A stretch of 37,572 nt of DNA from an uncultured bacterium (GCA_949297765.1 CASFTV010000036.1:1-37572); one strand, 5' to 3'; counted from the first letter of the stretch, positions 26,960-36,569 are shown. Notes: generated by a model from the letters alone, not told the origin. Made by a program: numbers and translations.

Positions 26960-29257
26960 ATGTCGGAACTGTATCTGGATCCCTCCGTTTCTCCTCAGCG
27001 CCGGAGCGAGGATCTTCTGCGGAAAATGAGCGTGGAGGAAAAAATCGGACAGCTCTGCAAAGGAAGAGGTTTCGAGTATTATTCCCGGAGCGGGAACACA
27101 ATTGTCCTGAACCAGGATTTTGTCGAGTGGATGCGCCGCCGTCTCTTCGGGACCATCTACGGTGTTCTGCGGGCGGACTGGTGGACGCGCCGCGGATTTG
27201 AAAACGGGATTCCCGCCGGAATGGCGCGGGAGGCCCGCAACCATTTTCAGAAACTGGCGCTGGAAAATTCCCGCTGGAAAATTCCGTTTCTGTTTGTCGA
27301 AGAGGCTCCGCACGGGATCATGGCCCTGGACACGACCGTGTTTCCCGCCTCTCTCGGAATGGGCGCGACGTTTGATTTTCCCCTACTGGAGGAGATCGGA
27401 AGCGTCATGGGCCGGGAAAGCGCCGCGGCGGGAATCCACTCGCTCTACGCACCCATTCTTGATCTGGCGGTCGATCCCCGCTGGAGCCGGGTGGAGGAGT
27501 GCTTTTCAGAAAATCCGTTTCTGGTCTCCGAACTCGCCGGAGCCATGGTGAAGGGAATGCGTTCGTTCAACGTGGAACCGACTCTGAAACATTTCGTCGG
27601 CGGGGGACGCAGCGAAGGCGGACACAATCAGGAATCCGTTCAGGAAGGATTTCTGCTCCTCAACAATCAGGATCTGCGTCCGTTCCGCACCTGCATCAGA
27701 GAGAATCCCGCCTTTGTGATGTGCACCTATCACGATGTGGACGGAGAGCCCTGCACAGGAAGTTCCCTGCTTCTGAACCGGATGCTGCGCGGGAAGCTCC
27801 ATTTCAAAGGATTCGTCGCCGCCGACGCCGGGGCCATCGAAATGCTGCACTACCGCCGTCTGGCGAAGGACAAACCGCATGCGGCCGCGCGCGCCCTGCT
27901 GGCAGGATGCGACGGGGATTCCGGTCACAGCACCCTCGAAGAATGCGGGAAATATCTGATGGAAGCCTGGGAGAGCGGCCTGATGCGGGAATCGGATCTG
28001 GACCGTGCCGCGGGACGTCTGCTGGAAATCAAGTTCGCACTCGGCCTCTTTGAGCACCCGTACACCGACGGGAAACCGGAAACGGTTTTCGCCTCCGCCC
28101 CGCACCGGGAAGTTGCGCTGCGGACAGGGCGCGAATCCCTGGTTCTGCTGAAAAACGACGGAATTCTCCCGCTATCCCGCTCGATCCGATCCCTTGCGGT
28201 CATCGGCCCCAATGCGGATCAGGGAATGAATATGCTGGGAGACTACACGGCGCCTCAGCGCAAGGAAAATCTCTGTACGGTTCTGGAGGGAATCCGGCAT
28301 CTTGCGGAAGAATACGGAATTCAGGTTTTCCACGCACCCGGATGCGGAATCCGGAAAATGGACCGGAGCGGATTTTCCGAAGCGCTGAACATCGCCGGAA
28401 AAGCGGACCTGATCGTATGGGTCCCCGGAGGATGCAGCACCCGGTTCGGCAACGTGCAGACGGATCCGGTCACCGGCGCAGCCCTGACTCCGTCCGTCAC
28501 CGAATCCGACACCAGCGAAAAAGAGTCCGGAGAAGGGACCGACCGCGCAACGCTCGACTTCAGCGGAGTGCAGATGGAACTCTTCCGGCTTCTGACGGGA
28601 ACCGGGAAAAAGATCATCACCGTTCCGATCATGGGTCGTCCGCTTCTTCTGGGGGAAATGCTTGAACAATCCGCGGCGCTCCTCTGCGGATGGTATCCGG
28701 GAATGCTGGGCGGACAGGCGATTGCGGAAGCATTGTTCGGCTGTTTCTCTCCTGCGGGAAGACTTCCGATCTCCCTGCCCCGCAGCGTCGGCCAGCTTCC
28801 GGTCCACGGCAACGCGGTCAACCGGACCAGACGCAACTATCTGGATTCTCCGGGATCGGCGCTTCTGCCCTTCGGATTCGGGCTGAGCTACACGACTTTT
28901 GAATACCGGAATCTGAATGTGGACGGACGCACCGTTTCCATTCTCTGCCGGAACACCGGCGGCATGGCGTCGGATGAAGTGGTCCTGTTTTATCTTCAGG
29001 CGGAAGAAAGCTCCGTGATCCGCCCGGAACGGGAGCTGTTCGCATTCCGCCGGATCCACCTGGCACCCGGCGAAGAACAGCAGATCAAGGCCGAACTGAC
29101 CGATGAACTGCTGGGTCTGTACGACCGGAACGGAGACTTCCGCCTGGAACCGGGAAGATTCCGGATCTTCGCCGGCGGAAATCCGGACGAGCTGCCGAGT
29201 GTGACGTTCGAACTGACGGAACAGGAGACAAGCGGGCGGGACGCTATCCTTCCGTAA
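26960..29257 (+). CDS. GH3 family beta-glycosidase, cytoplasmic
   Basis: 765 residues, no signal peptide. N-terminal TIM barrel about 10-375: LRKMSVEEKIGQL, TLKHFVGGGRSEGG as the Lys-His substrate loop, and GFVAADAGAI with D289 as expected nucleophile (the usual form is SDW, here ADA). Alpha/beta sandwich about 390-600 (GRESLVLLKNDGILPLS), then a fibronectin III-like end (LLPFGFGLSYTTFEYRN). GH3 enzymes remove terminal beta-linked glucose, xylose or related sugars; specificity is not decided. Its stop overlaps the stop of the convergent GH28-like gene by 14 bp. It is last in the LacI operon. Confidence 0.92.
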   Translation: MSELYLDPSVSPQRRSEDLLRKMSVEEKIGQLCKGRGFEYYSRSGNTIVLNQDFVEWMRRRLFGTIYGVLRADWWTRRGFENGIPAGMAREARNHFQKLALENSRWKIPFLFVEEAPHGIMALDTTVFPASLGMGATFDFPLLEEIGSVMGRESAAAGIHSLYAPILDLAVDPRWSRVEECFSENPFLVSELAGAMVKGMRSFNVEPTLKHFVGGGRSEGGHNQESVQEGFLLLNNQDLRPFRTCIRENPAFVMCTYHDVDGEPCTGSSLLLNRMLRGKLHFKGFVAADAGAIEMLHYRRLAKDKPHAAARALLAGCDGDSGHSTLEECGKYLMEAWESGLMRESDLDRAAGRLLEIKFALGLFEHPYTDGKPETVFASAPHREVALRTGRESLVLLKNDGILPLSRSIRSLAVIGPNADQGMNMLGDYTAPQRKENLCTVLEGIRHLAEEYGIQVFHAPGCGIRKMDRSGFSEALNIAGKADLIVWVPGGCSTRFGNVQTDPVTGAALTPSVTESDTSEKESGEGTDRATLDFSGVQMELFRLLTGTGKKIITVPIMGRPLLLGEMLEQSAALLCGWYPGMLGGQAIAEALFGCFSPAGRLPISLPRSVGQLPVHGNAVNRTRRNYLDSPGSALLPFGFGLSYTTFEYRNLNVDGRTVSILCRNTGGMASDEVVLFYLQAEESSVIRPERELFAFRRIHLAPGEEQQIKAELTDELLGLYDRNGDFRLEPGRFRIFAGGNPDELPSVTFELTEQETSGRDAILP

Positions 29258-30569
29258 TCGAAAGACGCTCCACGTCCAGAAAAAGTTTCTCCGGACGGAG
29301 ATCCGGCTTCTCCGTTTCAAGACGGACCTTCTTCAGGCGCAGTCCGTCCACATGGCGCGCATACAGGCCGGATGCGGGAAGAACGCCGAAGAAGAACTGT
29401 TCGGGATAACGGGCGGGATCTTCGGCGACCATCCGTTCCGCATCCTCCGCGCTTCCGCCGCCGGGGAAACGGATCCGGATGTTCTCCAGTGTCACATTCT
29501 CCACTGGAGCGGTCGGAACGCCGGTAATCAGAATACCGGAACGGTCGGAAGCGGCGCCGGTGCAGTCGGCGTCGATGTCGTGGAGAAAGAGATTGCGGAG
29601 TTTTCCGTTTGCGCGGTCCAGTCCGCTCTTCTGATCGGGAACGGTGTAGTAGACCATCTCATTCTGGCGGGAAAAATCCATGTTGCGCGTTCCGAGACGG
29701 ATGAAGATCGGGCCTTCCACGTCCTCCATGACGACATGGCCGATCTCCACATCTTCCAGCACGCCGCCGTCGACGCAGAGCAGCTTGACCGCCCCCATCC
29801 GGCAATGGTGAAAGCGGCAGTCGGAAAGACGGATCTTCCGGAATCCGCCGAACGAGGCTGTGCCGAGCTTGAATGCGGCGGTCTCGCTGCTGACCGTGCA
29901 GCGGAGGATCTCAAAATCCGAACAGGGAGTCGCCCGGGAGCTTTTGAGGCAGATGGCGTCGTCGCCGGTCCGCAGAGTGCAGTCTTCAATCCGGACGTCG
30001 CGGCAGCTGTCCAGATCGAATCCGTCGGTGTTTCCGTTGCGGCAGGAGTCGATTCGCGTATGGCGGATCCGGATCGTTGCGCAATCGACAAGATGACAGC
30101 ACCACGAAGCGGCATCCTGCAGAAGAATGTTTTCGAATTCGATTCCGGAACACTCAACCAGCCGGATCAGCATCGGACGGCGGGCTTTTCCACCTCCCTC
30201 CGAAAGAGAGTGCGGAAAATTGGAGCGGTCTCCCTGACCGTTGATGACTCCGCCTCCGCAGAAACGCAGATTCCGTTTCCCCTTCGCATAGATCAGACAG
30301 GGATCGAACGGCGGAAATTCGATACAGCCGTCAATATCATCCGCATACGCGCGCAGATCAAGGGATCCGCGGAGTTCCGCTCCATCGCGGACTTCAAGAG
30401 TCGTATTATCTCCGATTTTCAGTGTTCCGGTCAGGAAAACGCCGTCGGCAAAACGGACGGTACCGCCGCCGGCGGCCGCACAGGCGTCCAGCGCGTTCTG
30501 AATGGCCGCGGTATCGCTGCGGACACCGTCGCCCGCAGCCCCGAACGAACGGGGATCATATACATTCAT
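29244..30569 (-). CDS. GH28-like polygalacturonase-fold protein, atypical active site
   Basis: 441 residues, no signal peptide. N-terminus DPRSFGAAGDGVRSDTAAIQ is the usual start of a right-handed beta-helix pectinase. NTDGFD (N180, T181, D182) and GDDAI (D203, D204) keep the Asp residues that GH28 uses for catalysis. The expected G-H-G segment is replaced by SSETAAFKLG (227-236), and the R-I-K motif by GAVKLL (259-264), so the canonical His and Lys context is missing. It may belong to a distinct GH28-like branch acting on pectic oligosaccharides in the cytoplasm (inference). Last gene of the minus-strand cassette, 119 bases after the clan GH-A enzyme, stop overlapping GH3. GGGAG/GAGG precedes the ATG. 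Confidence 0.83.
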   Translation of the reverse strand: MNVYDPRSFGAAGDGVRSDTAAIQNALDACAAAGGGTVRFADGVFLTGTLKIGDNTTLEVRDGAELRGSLDLRAYADDIDGCIEFPPFDPCLIYAKGKRNLRFCGGGVINGQGDRSNFPHSLSEGGGKARRPMLIRLVECSGIEFENILLQDAASWCCHLVDCATIRIRHTRIDSCRNGNTDGFDLDSCRDVRIEDCTLRTGDDAICLKSSRATPCSDFEILRCTVSSETAAFKLGTASFGGFRKIRLSDCRFHHCRMGAVKLLCVDGGVLEDVEIGHVVMEDVEGPIFIRLGTRNMDFSRQNEMVYYTVPDQKSGLDRANGKLRNLFLHDIDADCTGAASDRSGILITGVPTAPVENVTLENIRIRFPGGGSAEDAERMVAEDPARYPEQFFFGVLPASGLYARHVDGLRLKKVRLETEKPDLRPEKLFLDVERLSITEG

Positions 30570-30688
30570 TCCTCTTCTCCCTGATTTGTTTCATTTCTCC
30601 GTCCTGCCGATGTTCTGCACAGGAACGGTATATACAATAATACGGATCCGGCGGAAATCCAGCAGAGACCCTCTTCCGGAAGCGGAAT

Positions 30689-33600
30689 TCATTTTCCGTT
30701 CCGGGCGGGGAACAGAAGGGCGAAACCGGAACGGTCCGCATGATTTTTCCCGTCTCCGCTCCAGACGAGCTGGGTCTTCCGCGTATCCGGGGAATCCGAA
30801 TCGTCGACGGCGAGATCGAAGCCGACGCATTCCGCGTTCCGGGGCAGCGGCAGACGGATCGTCATGTCATATCCGTTCCTGCGCTGCGTAACGGCGACCT
30901 GAATGCCGGGGATCTCCTTTCCGTCAATGAGCGAAACATGCGGCGTTCTGTACGGATTGATGAAAATCTGCCGGGTTCCGGGCGCGTAACGGTCCGGATA
31001 CTTTTCATCGCAGCGGAAGGGTTCCGGATCCCAGAACAGCTCCACACAGTCGGCGAGGAACGGAAGTTTTTTTCCTTTTCCCGCGACATCGTCCGTCACA
31101 CGGACCCGGACCGAAAGCTCATCCCCCTTCCGGAGAAGGGAAAACTCCGCTGAAAGATCCGATGCCGACGCCGGCGCCTTCCCCTCCGCAATGCGGGCAA
31201 TCGGATACGGTCCGCTCAACACTCCCTCCTCCAGAACGATCCGGGGAGTGATCCGGACCGTCCGTTTCACGGAGATCAGCCGGTCGTCCGAAGCGACCAG
31301 AAGGGTCACCGGAATCTCCTTCACGGATTCAGACTGGAGAGTCAGCGGAACGAAGATCGAAACGGGAGACTCCTTCCGGAGAAGCGAAAACTCCGCCCGG
31401 CCGCCCCGATTGCGGAACTCCCGGGCATTCACCCGGACAAATCCGCTGACTGGTTTGGAATTCCGGTTCCCGAGTTCAAACTGAAGTCCGGTTTTTCCGT
31501 CTCTGACACTCCAGCGCAGCGGTCCGACCCGGAACGGGTTTTCCACGCTTACCGCCCCGGATCGAAGAATTTCCGCCGCCCGTTCCGCCGGAACGCCGCT
31601 CCATTCCAGATAGACCGGAACGCGCGTCAGGGCAAGGACCTTCCCCGCGGCCATCGGATTGCCGTACAGATCGTACATCCGGAAAGATGCGCCGGAGGGG
31701 AGATTCAGCCGCAGCTGGATCGGATCTCCCGCCGACCAGATTGCGGAAAAAGTTTTTCCGCGGTTCGCAAACACATAACCGAGATATTCGCCCCGCTGTT
31801 CCACGGTCGCCAGCGGTTCAGCTCCGGCGAGGAAACAGGCGAGCGCATTCATTTCGGCGAACAGCTTCGACGGCACACACCGGCTGTCCCAGCTCTGGAT
31901 GACGCGATTCGGATTGAGCGGATCATCCAGGGTCTGGTCGGAGTGGAGCGGAGTCGAGGCGAAACACCCCTCTCCCATGTCGATCAGAATCCGGCGGCTG
32001 ACCGCTCCGACAGGCAGGTCGTGCTCCAGCATGTAGTGACTCCGGGCGACCGGCTGGAGATAGAAGCATTCATCGTTCCAGAGCGGTACCTTTCCTCCGG
32101 CGTCGCGGACGATCTGACGGAACTGGCGGATGCGGTTCTGCGCGGGAACGGGACTGTCGTCCTGCCGGGAACCGTAGGGATGGAACGAGAGAAGATCCAT
32201 CGACGAGGCCTCCGGAGAAGAGACCAGTTCCCGGAGGAACTCCGCCGCGCGGGCGCCGAGATCCTCCGTTGCACTCCCCGCGACCACCCGGATGCGGGGA
32301 TTCGCCTTTTTGATGGCGTCATACGCCGCTTTCATGTATTTCGCATAGGTTTTTCCCGAAAAGGAGCAATTCGGTTCATTCATCAGATCGACAAAGCGCA
32401 CGCGGTCACCGACGGCGGCGGCAAACGCAGCGGCATAGGCACTCCAGTCCTCATAGCGGGGCAGTTTGACCATCCGGGTGGTGTCGGTACGGTCCGAGGT
32501 CGGATACTGGCGTCCGGCGAGATCGCGTTCCCAGGTCCACTGCGGGATGTTGCGGTTCGGTTTTCCCGGCATCCAGGTCCAGCCGTCGCTGATCGTGACC
32601 TCCAGATCGAATCCGTTCCTCCGGGCGATCTCCACAGCGGAGAGAATCCGGGAGAAGTCGAATTTTCCGGGTGCGGGATTGCAGAGCGCCCAGTTGATCT
32701 CCCCGGGATTCCAGATCCGCATGAGATTCCCCAGATACGAAAGATATTTCCCGCGCTCTTCGCCCGTTCCGGTGCTGTCGACAATCTCATTGGAGGTATA
32801 GCGGCCGAGAATCGCGGTATTCACTCCGAGCTTGAATCCGGAACCGCCCGCGGTGTTTTTCCAGACCGGGGCATGGCAGTGGACGGTCATTCCCCGCGCG
32901 CCGGGCGGAAGTTCGCGTCCGCCCATGACGGGACGCACCTGAAAACAGCCGTAGGGGAACGGCGCAAAACGGAACTCCGTCTCGCTGGCGATCCCCCGTT
33001 TCAGCGGAACGCGGAGACTCTTTTTTACAGGAGCATCCGTTTTCCCGACCGCGCAGAACAGCAGATCGAATTCCGCATTCCGGTCCGCCGAATAGGAGAC
33101 CGCCCGCAGTTTTCCGGAGAGCGACGCGGCATCCGTCACGATCTCCGGGAGAAGAACGGCGGCTTCCGGATCGGAAGCAGGCGTCCAGGGCGTGACAGAA
33201 GCTCCTTCCGCCAGCTGGAGGTTGTCCATGAAAACCGTTCCCGCCCCCTGCACGGAGAGATAGAAATTGTAATACCGGTGCGGCGCAGGCGGAGTTGTGA
33301 CCGTACAGGAATACTCCTTCCATTCCCGGCCCGGCGAGAATGTGCGGGAGAGATCTTTCCAGATCAGTTTCTCCTTTTCCTGCTGACGCGAGGAAAGTTT
33401 CCAGACCAGCTTCAGATCCGCATTGCACTTTGCCCAGAAGGAGAAGGTATAACGCGTCGCCGGCTTGAGTTCGATTTCCGAGGAACAGAGCGTAAGACGC
33501 TGGTCGGGAAGCGACACCAGACGGAGCGCGCCCTGTCCGGATTTGACCTCCTTCCGTTCCGGGAAAGCGCCGCCCGACGGATCAAACCCTCCGCGGAAAT

Positions 33601-33739
33601 TCTCCAGAGGACGACTCCGCAGAACGGAGAATCCGGCACTTCCGAGTTCAAATCCGGAGTTGAAAATCAGATTCTCCGCCGCAGGAGCAACTGAAAGCGA
33701 CGGCAGAAGCATCAGGGAAAAAAGGAATTTCATGTTCAT
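30689..33739 (-). CDS. Secreted clan GH-A glycosidase, paralogue of 22858-25824
   Basis: 1016 residues. Signal peptide ends near residue 21, followed by a CBM4_9-like domain (LIFNSGFELGSAGF, about 22-190), a TIM barrel about 310-660 and a CBM9-like end about 850-1012 (FLADCVELFWDPEP). E455 in FVDLMNEPN is the likely acid/base and E557 in LWNDECFY the likely nucleophile, 102 residues apart as in the paralogue. The start ATG 33739 overlaps the stop of the frameshifted jelly-roll gene (ATGA); ATG 33733 is an alternative. Substrate likely differs from the paralogue because the barrel loops are divergent (inference). The GH28-like neighbour suggests a pectic or rhamnogalacturonan-like target. Confidence 0.8.
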   Translation of the reverse strand: MNMKFLFSLMLLPSLSVAPAAENLIFNSGFELGSAGFSVLRSRPLENFRGGFDPSGGAFPERKEVKSGQGALRLVSLPDQRLTLCSSEIELKPATRYTFSFWAKCNADLKLVWKLSSRQQEKEKLIWKDLSRTFSPGREWKEYSCTVTTPPAPHRYYNFYLSVQGAGTVFMDNLQLAEGASVTPWTPASDPEAAVLLPEIVTDAASLSGKLRAVSYSADRNAEFDLLFCAVGKTDAPVKKSLRVPLKRGIASETEFRFAPFPYGCFQVRPVMGGRELPPGARGMTVHCHAPVWKNTAGGSGFKLGVNTAILGRYTSNEIVDSTGTGEERGKYLSYLGNLMRIWNPGEINWALCNPAPGKFDFSRILSAVEIARRNGFDLEVTISDGWTWMPGKPNRNIPQWTWERDLAGRQYPTSDRTDTTRMVKLPRYEDWSAYAAAFAAAVGDRVRFVDLMNEPNCSFSGKTYAKYMKAAYDAIKKANPRIRVVAGSATEDLGARAAEFLRELVSSPEASSMDLLSFHPYGSRQDDSPVPAQNRIRQFRQIVRDAGGKVPLWNDECFYLQPVARSHYMLEHDLPVGAVSRRILIDMGEGCFASTPLHSDQTLDDPLNPNRVIQSWDSRCVPSKLFAEMNALACFLAGAEPLATVEQRGEYLGYVFANRGKTFSAIWSAGDPIQLRLNLPSGASFRMYDLYGNPMAAGKVLALTRVPVYLEWSGVPAERAAEILRSGAVSVENPFRVGPLRWSVRDGKTGLQFELGNRNSKPVSGFVRVNAREFRNRGGRAEFSLLRKESPVSIFVPLTLQSESVKEIPVTLLVASDDRLISVKRTVRITPRIVLEEGVLSGPYPIARIAEGKAPASASDLSAEFSLLRKGDELSVRVRVTDDVAGKGKKLPFLADCVELFWDPEPFRCDEKYPDRYAPGTRQIFINPYRTPHVSLIDGKEIPGIQVAVTQRRNGYDMTIRLPLPRNAECVGFDLAVDDSDSPDTRKTQLVWSGDGKNHADRSGFALLFPARNGK

Positions 33740-34634
33740 TCTTTCACCATTTTCAGAGAGACTCCCGCAACAGAGACCGTCGCAGCCGGAGAGTTGAATT
33801 TCATATCAAGCCGCAGCATTCCGGACCGCAGCATCGGCGATGCGGCGGTATCCGTCGGCACCTTCCACTCCGCCGTGACCTTCTTCCAGCTTTTCGAGAC
33901 GGAAACATTCACATCCCGGTAGCAGTGCTTTCCCTCCAGCGGTCCCATGTAGGTATCCATCCGGATCTTCGCACCCAGCACATCCGATCCCTTCACCCAG
34001 AGTTCCAGTCGGTAGGTTTTCCCCGGGACGACCGGAAGATAAGCGGACCGGAGAGAGTATATTTCCGGAAGAGTGAACGAAATGCTCTTTCCCGTCGGCG
34101 AAGAATCATCTGCGGCCTCAACCGCGTTCCTCCAGCCGCTTTTAAGCGGATGGAAAAACTCCGTTGCAGGGGAGGAAAACAGCTCCTGTTCGAGATCCGA
34201 GGAGGAGAGTTTTTCCAGTTTCAACTCTCCGCAGGTCAGGGTCTGCGCCGTCTTCATTCCGGATCTGAGGCTGAAGGTATACGTTCCCGGACAGGTGTCG
34301 GTGTAAAGATGGAACTGCTGGATGTCCGGCGCCGGAGCAAACGTCGTATAGCGGGAAAGATGCACCTTTTCCGGACCGTTCACTTCAAGCACCAGAGGAC
34401 TTTTGAAGAGGTCATGCGCCAGGAAAAACGATAGTAGCTTTTCGCTTCAAGTTCCGCCTTTGCAAGGACTTGCGACCATTCCGCCACGCCGTCCTTCACC
34501 GTTCTCGTGAATTGTTTCCCGCTTTCATCCGCCTTCCATGAACCGTTGCGGCTCAGCTGAAGCGGGATCGCGTCGGCGGCGGAAAGAGTTCCCGCCGCAG
34601 TCAGAAGAAGCATTGTCATCCATCTCTGTTTCAT
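33736..34634 (-). pseudogene. Secreted jelly-roll protein broken by a frameshift, paralogue of 21895-22851
   Basis: The first frame (ATG 34634) gives a signal peptide MKQRWMTMLLLTAAGTLSAA and SYYRFSWRMTSSK, then ends early near 34380. The next frame continues with SPLVLEVNGPEKVHLSRY to TGA at 33736, ending KMVKE. The joint is at the A-run (T-run 34401-34404 on the plus strand). The 899-nt span is one base short of a multiple of three: one added A restores 299 residues that align by position with the intact paralogue (FYRCSFQYRTSG near LLLHVHKKYHF). Either a mutation or a sequencing indel. AGGAA lies before the ATG. If real, the cassette lacks its binding protein, and the overlapping clan GH-A start would depend on re-initiation. 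Confidence 0.75.
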
Positions 34635-34681
34635 TGTAAAAGTTCCTGTTTGATTGATTTGCAATCCGGAATGCCGGTTTG

Positions 34682-35464
34682 TTATTTCAAAATCCATTCT
34701 GACGTGAACAGCGGAGCGCCGGAATAGCGCCGGTTTGCGGTGTGCCCATCCACGAAGAGCCAGTTCGACGACATGGCGTGGGCCCATGCTGGAGCATAAA
34801 TATCCCCCCCTGGAACTCCAAGGCGGGATCCATCACCCGAGCTCCGGAAAGCGTTGATCGTCGTATTGATGCGTTTTCCGGAGTCTTCCATGGTTCCGGA
34901 GTAGCCGCACTCGCCCAGAATGGCGGAACCGGAACGGATCGTGTGCAGATACCGCCATTCACCCCGTTCGACCGTCCCGGAAGAGCTGTTGTTCCAGATC
35001 CATCCGCCGCTGCGCTCGTTCGGGGGATCGGAAGAATTCCAGTAGTCGCAGCGGCCGGTTGCGGTATACGGAGTCCAGAACAGCTCGCCCGGAGTTGTAC
35101 CGGGAGTCCAGGTCAGGCTGTCGGTCGGAGTCCGCTGGGCGGGACAGAAAAAGATTCCGACCGGCGATCTCCAGTACCGGCTTCCGTCGGAGTGTTCCAC
35201 TTCCGCCTTCGGGGTGTTCAGATAGCGTTCGAGATATCCGGTAAACGCCTTGTTGTTCCGCGCCTTCGGAAGAATGCCCGTGTTGTCGTTGGCATACATC
35301 ACCAGTCCGACCCCGATCTGCTTCATATTGCTCAGACACGACGATCGAAATGCCGCAGCTCTTGCCTTCCCCAGCGAAGGAAGAAGAAGACCGGAAAGAA
35401 TTGCAATAATTGCAATAACAACAAGAAGTTCGATCAAAGTAAAACATAACTCTGCTTTCCTCAT
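34682..35464 (-). CDS. Prepilin-like protein with H-x9-DG motif (third of three)
   Basis: 260 residues. Leader MRKAELC is followed by [18 protein letters not shown] with Glu at +5; position -1 is Cys rather than Gly. [19 protein letters not shown] is typical of the Planctomycetes/Lentisphaerota prepilin-like group. C-terminal [17 protein letters not shown] gives the canonical H-x9-DG spacing. The ATG overlaps the regulator stop (ATGA 35464-35461), so regulator and prepilin are probably coupled. The jelly-roll gene follows after 47 bases. Only the N-terminal anchor and the H-DG end resemble the other two prepilin-like proteins. Confidence 0.88.
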   Translation of the reverse strand: MRKAELCFTLIELLVVIAIIAILSGLLLPSLGKARAAAFRSSCLSNMKQIGVGLVMYANDNTGILPKARNNKAFTGYLERYLNTPKAEVEHSDGSRYWRSPVGIFFCPAQRTPTDSLTWTPGTTPGELFWTPYTATGRCDYWNSSDPPNERSGGWIWNNSSSGTVERGEWRYLHTIRSGSAILGECGYSGTMEDSGKRINTTINAFRSSGDGSRLGVPGGDIYAPAWAHAMSSNWLFVDGHTANRRYSGAPLFTSEWILK

Positions 35465-36528
35465 TTTCCGTCCTTTCTGTTTCTTAATGTTTGATTCGGC
35501 AAAATCAGCGGTTCGACCTTCCGTTGGAATACCCCGTCAAGATCTCCGCGGAGAATCCGTTGATCCAGCCAGGCAATCACCTCTTCATGCAGAAGAGGGG
35601 CTTCATCGATGCAGGCCACTGTTTTCCTGTTGAAAAAATAGGAGGCCGAAGGTTTATAGGAAAGATAGGAAAGCCCTTCCGGGACCTCAAGCCCTTTTTC
35701 TTTCAGACAGCGGCTTATATACGGCGCAAGAATATTTTCCGAATAAAGAACCGTCGGCCGGAACGAGTCCAGCACGGCGTCCAGCTCCCCAATGGAACGG
35801 TACTGCATGACGGCATCCGGATTATATTTCCGAAGCTCGGCACACAATGCTCCGGAGGTTGTTTCGGGATTCTCCGGGGAATCCTTTTCCGGGAAGGCAT
35901 CCGTATAGTTGTGAATATAGCAGATCCGTTCGTGTCCATACTCCAGAAAGAGCGCGCCAAGCCGTCTTCCCCGCTCGGCGCGGGACGTTGCAAGCAGATC
36001 GAATGATTCCCCGATGCCGGTCAGATTTTCCCGATCTCCGACCAGCAGAAGAGGCACCCCCTTCTCCCGAAGCGCAAACAGATAAGGACGCTCCTCCGGT
36101 CCCGGGGAATCCCAGATGACTGCCGCCAGATGATTGGCTGCCATTTCCAGCAGTCGAAGCGGATCGTTGGAATCCGGAAGAAGAATCATTTCCGGAATCA
36201 TTCCGGATTCCAGAACAGCCGTCCGGACCGCCGGAGACGCCGTCTGGTAGACATTCCGGCCTCCCGCATGAAGAATGCCAATCAGCGGAAAATGGATCAC
36301 GGACTGTTTGGCTATCGACGAATTGACAAAGGTACCAACCCCACGCCTTGTCACAAGAAATCGGGATTCCACCAGTCCGCGGATCGCCTCCCGTACTGTC
36401 ATCCGGCTCAGACCGAACATCCGGCAGAGTTCATTTTCTGAAGGGATCTTCTGCATCTCCCCCGTTCCATGCTCCGCAAGATTGTAAAGATAGGCCCTCA
36501 CACGCATATAAGCTGGAATTTCTGACAT
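35461..36528 (-). CDS. GntR-type regulator with LacI-like sugar sensor (AraR-like layout)
   Basis: 355 residues. Residues 1-70 form a GntR winged helix: [20 protein letters not shown], then [21 protein letters not shown]. About 75-345 is a periplasmic-binding-type sensor ([37 protein letters not shown]). Such GntR/LacI hybrids (for example AraR) repress sugar operons until the sugar binds. It heads the minus-strand cassette and has its own promoter with two identical 15-bp sites, one on the -10 and one after the transcription start, a clear autoregulation layout. Its sensor fold parallels that of the LacI regulator of the mirror cassette, while the DNA-binding domain is of a different family. 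Confidence 0.88.
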   Translation of the reverse strand: MSEIPAYMRVRAYLYNLAEHGTGEMQKIPSENELCRMFGLSRMTVREAIRGLVESRFLVTRRGVGTFVNSSIAKQSVIHFPLIGILHAGGRNVYQTASPAVRTAVLESGMIPEMILLPDSNDPLRLLEMAANHLAAVIWDSPGPEERPYLFALREKGVPLLLVGDRENLTGIGESFDLLATSRAERGRRLGALFLEYGHERICYIHNYTDAFPEKDSPENPETTSGALCAELRKYNPDAVMQYRSIGELDAVLDSFRPTVLYSENILAPYISRCLKEKGLEVPEGLSYLSYKPSASYFFNRKTVACIDEAPLLHEEVIAWLDQRILRGDLDGVFQRKVEPLILPNQTLRNRKDGK

Positions 36529-36541
36529 CTTCTCTCCCGAC

Positions 36542-36556
36542 TATACAACATATACA
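36542..36556 (-). promoter_or_regulatory. GntR-type operator copy 1
   Basis: TATACAACATATACA on the plus strand, identical to copy 2 exactly 30 bp away, about three helical turns. It lies downstream of the promoter, close to the GntR-type start codon at 36528. Confidence 0.7.
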
Positions 36557-36569
36557 GGTTTCTTTTTTA

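Noticed and set aside
31943-33694. 583-residue plus-strand open frame
   Set aside because: Shadow of the minus-strand clan GH-A gene.
34380-34634. Programmed frameshifting in the jelly-roll gene
   Set aside because: No clear slippery heptamer plus structure was seen, and the paralogue is a single frame; mutation or sequencing error is simpler, though phase variation stays open.
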